Positions 33,789 through 37,917 of a stretch of 37,917 bases of DNA are shown here, piece by piece. Every line of letters begins with the position of its first letter. Within the stretch, counting starts at the first letter, position 1. The notes under the pieces were generated by a model. That model searched no databases. It was not told the DNA's origin and saw only the letters and a program-made list of their open reading frames with translations. The translations under genes and the position numbers were made by a program. Source of the DNA: Limisphaerales bacterium (GTDB taxonomy: Bacteria > Verrucomicrobiota > Verrucomicrobiia > Limisphaerales > JAKEEH01); assembly GCA_022616725.1 (NCBI GenBank), contig JAKEEH010000340.1:1-37917 (forward strand), given 5' to 3'.

Positions 33789-35651
33789 TCACAGTTCCAC
33801 TTGCATGCCCAATTCAACGACCCGATTGACGGGCAATCGGAAGAAGGTGGTTGCATGCTGAGCGTTGCGGGACATGGTGGCAAAAAGACGTTCGCGCCAG
33901 AGCGCCATGCCCGGCATCCGAGTCGGAATGATGGTTTCACGACTCAGAAAGAATGTCGCCTGCTCAGGGTCAACCTTGAGACCCTCCTTTGCGCAGAGTT
34001 CGAGCAAACGCGGCACGTTCGGCTCCTCCATAAAGCCGTAATAGCCAATAACGCGATAAAACCCGAGGTCAGACTTCTCGAGCTTGATCCGCTCGGCGTC
34101 ATTGACGTATGGCGTTTCACGCGTCGAGACGGTGAGAATGATCACGCGCTCGTGCAGGACTTTGTTGTGTTTCAAATTGTGCAGCAACGCCACCGGCGTG
34201 CCTTCGGCGCTGCCGGACATAAACACGGCGGTGCCAGGGACGCGCAGAGGTGAGTTCGCGCGCACATCATCGAGGAACAAATCATAAGGGAGTGAGCTGG
34301 CGGCGAGTTTATTGCGGAGAATTCTTCGACCGCTTTTCCAAGTGGACATCAACGTGAAAATCACCGCGCCAGCGACGATCGGGAACCAGCCCCCGTGGGC
34401 GATCTTAAGCCCATTGGCCCCAAGGAACGCCAATTCGACGACAAGAAACGCGCTGCAAACGAGTCCGGCCAGCCATGGTTTCCACCCCCACATTCGCTGG
34501 GCGGCAAAAAAGAGCAGCACAGAGGTTATGGACATTGTCAGGGTCACGGCGATGCCGTAGGCAGCGGCGATATTGCTCGAGGTCTGAAATCCGAGCACCA
34601 GGCCCACACACGCCAGCATGAGCGTCCAGTTTACCTGAGGCATATAGATTTGGCCCTTTTCTGCGTGCGACGTGTGCTGGATAACAAGCCGGGGAAAGTA
34701 CCCGAGTTGAATCGCCTGCATCGTCAGCGAGTACGCTCCGGAAATCAGCGCCTGCGACGCGATCACCGCCGCGGCCGTCGCCAGGGCGACCATGGGATAC
34801 ACCGCCCAGGAAGGCGCAAGAAAATAGAAGGGATTTTCCGCGGCAGCGGGGTTTTTCAACAGCAGCGCCCCTTGTCCGAAATAATTGAGCAGCAGCGCCG
34901 GGAATACAACGAAGAACCACGCGCGCCGAATCGGTCGAAGACCAAAATGCCCCATGTCCGCGTATAACGCCTCGGCGCCCGTGACACAGAGAAAGACAGC
35001 TCCGAGCACAACAAAACCAAGCATCCCATTATCCGGGAAAAACCGCACCGCATAGATCGGGTTGAAGGCCAGCAGCACCTCTGGTGCGTCGGCTATGCCG
35101 CGAATTCCCAGCAGCGCGAGCGCCAAAAACCATAGCAACGTCACGGGACCAAAAATAAACCCCACGCGTCCGGTTCCGATACGTTGCACCGAGAACAACC
35201 CCACAAGAATGGCAATCGTAATTGGAACGATGTAGTGCTCGAAAACAGGCGTGGCAACTTTCAAGCCTTCGATTGCGCCCAAGACCGAGATGACCGGCGT
35301 GATCATTCCATCGCCGTAAAGCAGTGCCGCCCCGAAAACGCCAATGGCGATAAACATCAAGCGCACACGGCTGCCTGACTCACGGTCGGTGAAGGCCAAA
35401 GCGAGCAGCGCGAGAATCCCGCCCTCCCCCTTGTTGTTCGCGCGCATCACGAACGTGAGGTATTTGACCGAGACGATGATCGTGAGCGACCAGAAGAAAA
35501 GCGAAAGTACTCCAAGAATGTTGTCGCGGGTCGGCGCAATTGGATGCGTCCCGTGAAAGCATTCACGGATCGCGTAAAGCGGACTGGTGCCAATATCGCC
35601 GTAAACGACGCCCAAAGCTCCCAGCACAAGCGACGCCTGATATCTATTCAC
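33789..35651 (-). CDS. kup: KUP/Trk low-affinity potassium transporter
   Basis: LGALGVVYGDIGTSPLYAIRECFHG, NNKGEGGILALLALAF, YGDGMITPVISVLGAIEGL, CVTGAEALYADMGHFG. GTG start. Confidence 0.96.
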   Translation of the reverse strand: MNRYQASLVLGALGVVYGDIGTSPLYAIRECFHGTHPIAPTRDNILGVLSLFFWSLTIIVSVKYLTFVMRANNKGEGGILALLALAFTDRESGSRVRLMFIAIGVFGAALLYGDGMITPVISVLGAIEGLKVATPVFEHYIVPITIAILVGLFSVQRIGTGRVGFIFGPVTLLWFLALALLGIRGIADAPEVLLAFNPIYAVRFFPDNGMLGFVVLGAVFLCVTGAEALYADMGHFGLRPIRRAWFFVVFPALLLNYFGQGALLLKNPAAAENPFYFLAPSWAVYPMVALATAAAVIASQALISGAYSLTMQAIQLGYFPRLVIQHTSHAEKGQIYMPQVNWTLMLACVGLVLGFQTSSNIAAAYGIAVTLTMSITSVLLFFAAQRMWGWKPWLAGLVCSAFLVVELAFLGANGLKIAHGGWFPIVAGAVIFTLMSTWKSGRRILRNKLAASSLPYDLFLDDVRANSPLRVPGTAVFMSGSAEGTPVALLHNLKHNKVLHERVIILTVSTRETPYVNDAERIKLEKSDLGFYRVIGYYGFMEEPNVPRLLELCAKEGLKVDPEQATFFLSRETIIPTRMPGMALWRERLFATMSRNAQHATTFFRLPVNRVVELGMQVEL

Positions 35652-35682
35652 GCAAAAAGTTTTGGACCGATACTCATTCCGC

Positions 35683-36363
35683 TCAGGTATATTCCCCCAT
35701 GAAATTGGCCAGGTCGATCACGCTACCCACCAGCGCGAGCACGTCGTCCGGTTGAATGATCTCGTCCGGGAGCGGAACGGGGTTGAACATTTTGAGGACC
35801 TTTTCACCCCTCGAGGTCAGTTCCATTCGCTTCAGCGCGACGAGGTTAATACGAAACCGGCGGCGCAGGCTCAACTCCTCCAGGCTCTTGCCCACGATTC
35901 CGGGCGGCGCGTTGACTTCGACCACGCTAAAGCCTTCGGCCAATTCAAAATAACTGGATATATTCGTGATGAGGAGGCGTTGCACCATCCATCGCGCAGC
36001 TTCTTCCTCCGGGTTGAAGACTTCATCGGCGCCGACTGCTTTCAAAACTCGGTGATGGTCGGCGGTTGTAGCACGGGCGACGATTTTTTTGATGCCAAAC
36101 TGCTTGGCATGCACCACGACGAGCACTTGCGCTTCAAAATTGGCGCCGATCGCGGCGATCAATACATCGACCTCTCCGATGCCGTGGGCATGCAGCGCAT
36201 TTTCCTGACTGGCATCCATCCGAAGCGCCAACGCAACGCGGTCCTTGACCGAGTTAACGCGGTCCATGCTGACATCCACCGCGATGACCTCGACGCCCTC
36301 CTTCGACAAGCCGACCGCGGCGGCCCTGCCAAATTCCCCTAATCCGATCACAGCGCACTTCAT
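35683..36363 (-). CDS. Potassium uptake regulatory subunit, KtrA/TrkA (RCK_N + RCK_C)
   Basis: MKCAVIGLGEFGRAAAVGLSKEGVEVIAVDVSMDRV; VLIAAIGANFEAQVLVVVHAKQFGIKKIVARA; C-terminal VVEVNAPPGIVGKSLEELSLRRRFRINLVALKR. Confidence 0.94.
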   Translation of the reverse strand: MKCAVIGLGEFGRAAAVGLSKEGVEVIAVDVSMDRVNSVKDRVALALRMDASQENALHAHGIGEVDVLIAAIGANFEAQVLVVVHAKQFGIKKIVARATTADHHRVLKAVGADEVFNPEEEAARWMVQRLLITNISSYFELAEGFSVVEVNAPPGIVGKSLEELSLRRRFRINLVALKRMELTSRGEKVLKMFNPVPLPDEIIQPDDVLALVGSVIDLANFMGEYT

Positions 36364-36445
36364 CGATCAATGTCTCCCAACTGTGTTCCGCGGTCTGTGG
36401 GACAGGCGCAGGCAGATTTGTCGCCGTTGGCGCAGGCCTGCAAAT

Positions 36446-37915
36446 TCATCCGACCACCACTTCTTCTTCAGGGAGATCATACGTCAAAGTACGGCCGCTT
36501 TGGAAAACCGTCAGCACAAGTGAAATCGGCCCAACTCGTCCAATAAACATCGCGACACAAAGGACCAATTTGCTGCTCCAGCTTAACTGCGCCGTTATCC
36601 CGGTGGAAAGGCCGACCGTGCTGAGCGCTGAGATAAGCTCGAACGCCTGGTCTTGCAAGGTCAAATGACGGTCGAAGAGCGCAAGTAAAAAGATGCCGAG
36701 GCTGGCGCTAATGACGTAAAGGACGAACACGCTCAACGCGGCGAACAAGATCTTCACTGTCAGGGTCCGGCCAAAGACCTCCACCCGTTCGCGCCGCATG
36801 ACGAACGCTCGCAAAGCCAGGAGCAAGATTCCGAAGCTCACCGTTTTGATTCCCCCGCCCATCGAAACGGGGCTTGCCCCAATCGCCATCAGTATCATCA
36901 GAAAAATCAGCGTCGCATCCTGCAGTTGCTCGATCGGCACGGTGTTGAACCCGGCGGTGCGCGGGGTTACCGATTGAAATGCGGCAATGAGAAAGCTCTC
37001 GGTCACGGTCCGGTCCCGCAGAATGTGGTTGAATTCCAGGGCCCAAAACATAATCAAGCCGGTCACCAACAAAATGAATGTGACCTGCAAAGACAGCCTG
37101 GTTTGCACACTGAGCCGCTCCGGCGCCTGCCCAGCGTGAAGGCGACGAAACAAGCCGATCCGTCGGAAAAGGGGTCGGCGCGTGAATCGGTAGCCAAGCA
37201 ATTCGGGAATGACGAGAAAACCCAGCCCGCCCAAGACAATCAATGCCATAAAAGTAAACATGAGGCCCATATTGGCCTGGAAGGGCACAAGACTGTCACT
37301 CTGCAGGGCAAAACCCGCATTGCAGAAAGCGGAGACGACATGGAAAAGAGACCATTTGATACGCGCGAGCGGGTCTCCTTCACGCGGCAAGAATTGATAA
37401 ATCAAAACGACGCCGATCAGTTCGATCACGGCTGTGGCCAGCAAAATGCCGAGAATCTGCCGATTTACATCGGAAAAGCGCGGCGCATTGACGATCTGTC
37501 GAAAAGCTACCATTTGCGGCACGGGGAGGGCACGGGTGGAGAATATCGATAAGAAACCAACAAAGGTGATAATCCCCAAGCCGCCCACTTGGAAGAGAGC
37601 GAGGATTATCATCTGCCCAAAGGTCGAGAAATCCGTTCCCGTGTCGCGCACGACGAGGCCAGTCACACAGACTGCGCTCGTTGCCGTAAACAGCGCATCC
37701 AGGGCGCTGATGGGGGCCTCGGGCCGGGCGCTGCAATTTGGCAACAGCAGCAAGGAGGTGCCGATGAGGATCAACATCGCAAAGGATCCGGCCAGAATCA
37801 GTTCGGGACGGACCCCTTTGCCGAAAAGTCGCTCAATGGCGCGCAACAATTGGATGCACACCGAGGAGAGCAGGAACAGCTTGACGAGATTTAGCGTTAA
37901 TGCCTGTGTGGATTC
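36446..37915 (-). CDS. Potassium transporter membrane subunit, KtrB/TrkH (5' end probably outside window)
   Basis: TATSAVCVTGLVVRDTGTDFSTFGQ, VSAFCNAGFAL, SVTPRTAGFNTV, SALSTVGLSTGITAQLS selectivity loops. The frame stays open from the track start (GTG 37861) to the window edge (ESTQALTLNLVKLFLLSSVCIQLL...), so 37861 may not be the real start. Confidence 0.92.
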   Translation of the reverse strand, partial: ESTQALTLNLVKLFLLSSVCIQLLRAIERLFGKGVRPELILAGSFAMLILIGTSLLLLPNCSARPEAPISALDALFTATSAVCVTGLVVRDTGTDFSTFGQMIILALFQVGGLGIITFVGFLSIFSTRALPVPQMVAFRQIVNAPRFSDVNRQILGILLATAVIELIGVVLIYQFLPREGDPLARIKWSLFHVVSAFCNAGFALQSDSLVPFQANMGLMFTFMALIVLGGLGFLVIPELLGYRFTRRPLFRRIGLFRRLHAGQAPERLSVQTRLSLQVTFILLVTGLIMFWALEFNHILRDRTVTESFLIAAFQSVTPRTAGFNTVPIEQLQDATLIFLMILMAIGASPVSMGGGIKTVSFGILLLALRAFVMRRERVEVFGRTLTVKILFAALSVFVLYVISASLGIFLLALFDRHLTLQDQAFELISALSTVGLSTGITAQLSWSSKLVLCVAMFIGRVGPISLVLTVFQSGRTLTYDLPEEEVVVG

Positions 37916-37917
37916 CA

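Overview
The window is a GC-rich bacterial chromosomal segment. Gene content and style (Cys-type sulfatase, ECF sigma next to a WD40 Ser/Thr kinase, SGNH-TPR protein, weak Shine-Dalgarno use) suggest Verrucomicrobia/Planctomycetes-like bacteria; this is inference only. From left to right it contains: an edge-truncated secreted Ig/PA14-like protein; a sulfatase; a gene remnant; a Zn-dependent alcohol dehydrogenase; a sugar ABC permease; CorA; a sigma-54-type two-component system (PAS histidine kinase + NtrC-like regulator) with a membrane glycosyltransferase; an exopolysaccharide module (outer-membrane beta-barrel, BY-kinase/Wzc, Wza-like lipoprotein, FHA-TM protein); DAHP synthase; a class II terpene cyclase; a DinG-like helicase; a beta-helix acyltransferase; an SGNH/TPR protein; tRNA-His; an ECF sigma + Ser/Thr kinase-WD40 pair; an orphan HlyD protein; a NarL-type two-component system; and K+ uptake genes (Kup, KtrA/TrkA, KtrB/TrkH). 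The best regulatory finding is a complete candidate transcription attenuator upstream of DAHP synthase. It has a 24-aa leader peptide with 5 Phe, 1 Tyr and 1 Trp, mutually exclusive antiterminator and terminator stems, and a possibly leaderless start. Other notable findings are a correctly spaced -24/-12 (sigma-54) element before the exopolysaccharide module, an intrinsic terminator ending 4 nt before the wzc-like start codon, an inverted repeat against the kinase start codon, and several short-period intergenic repeats.
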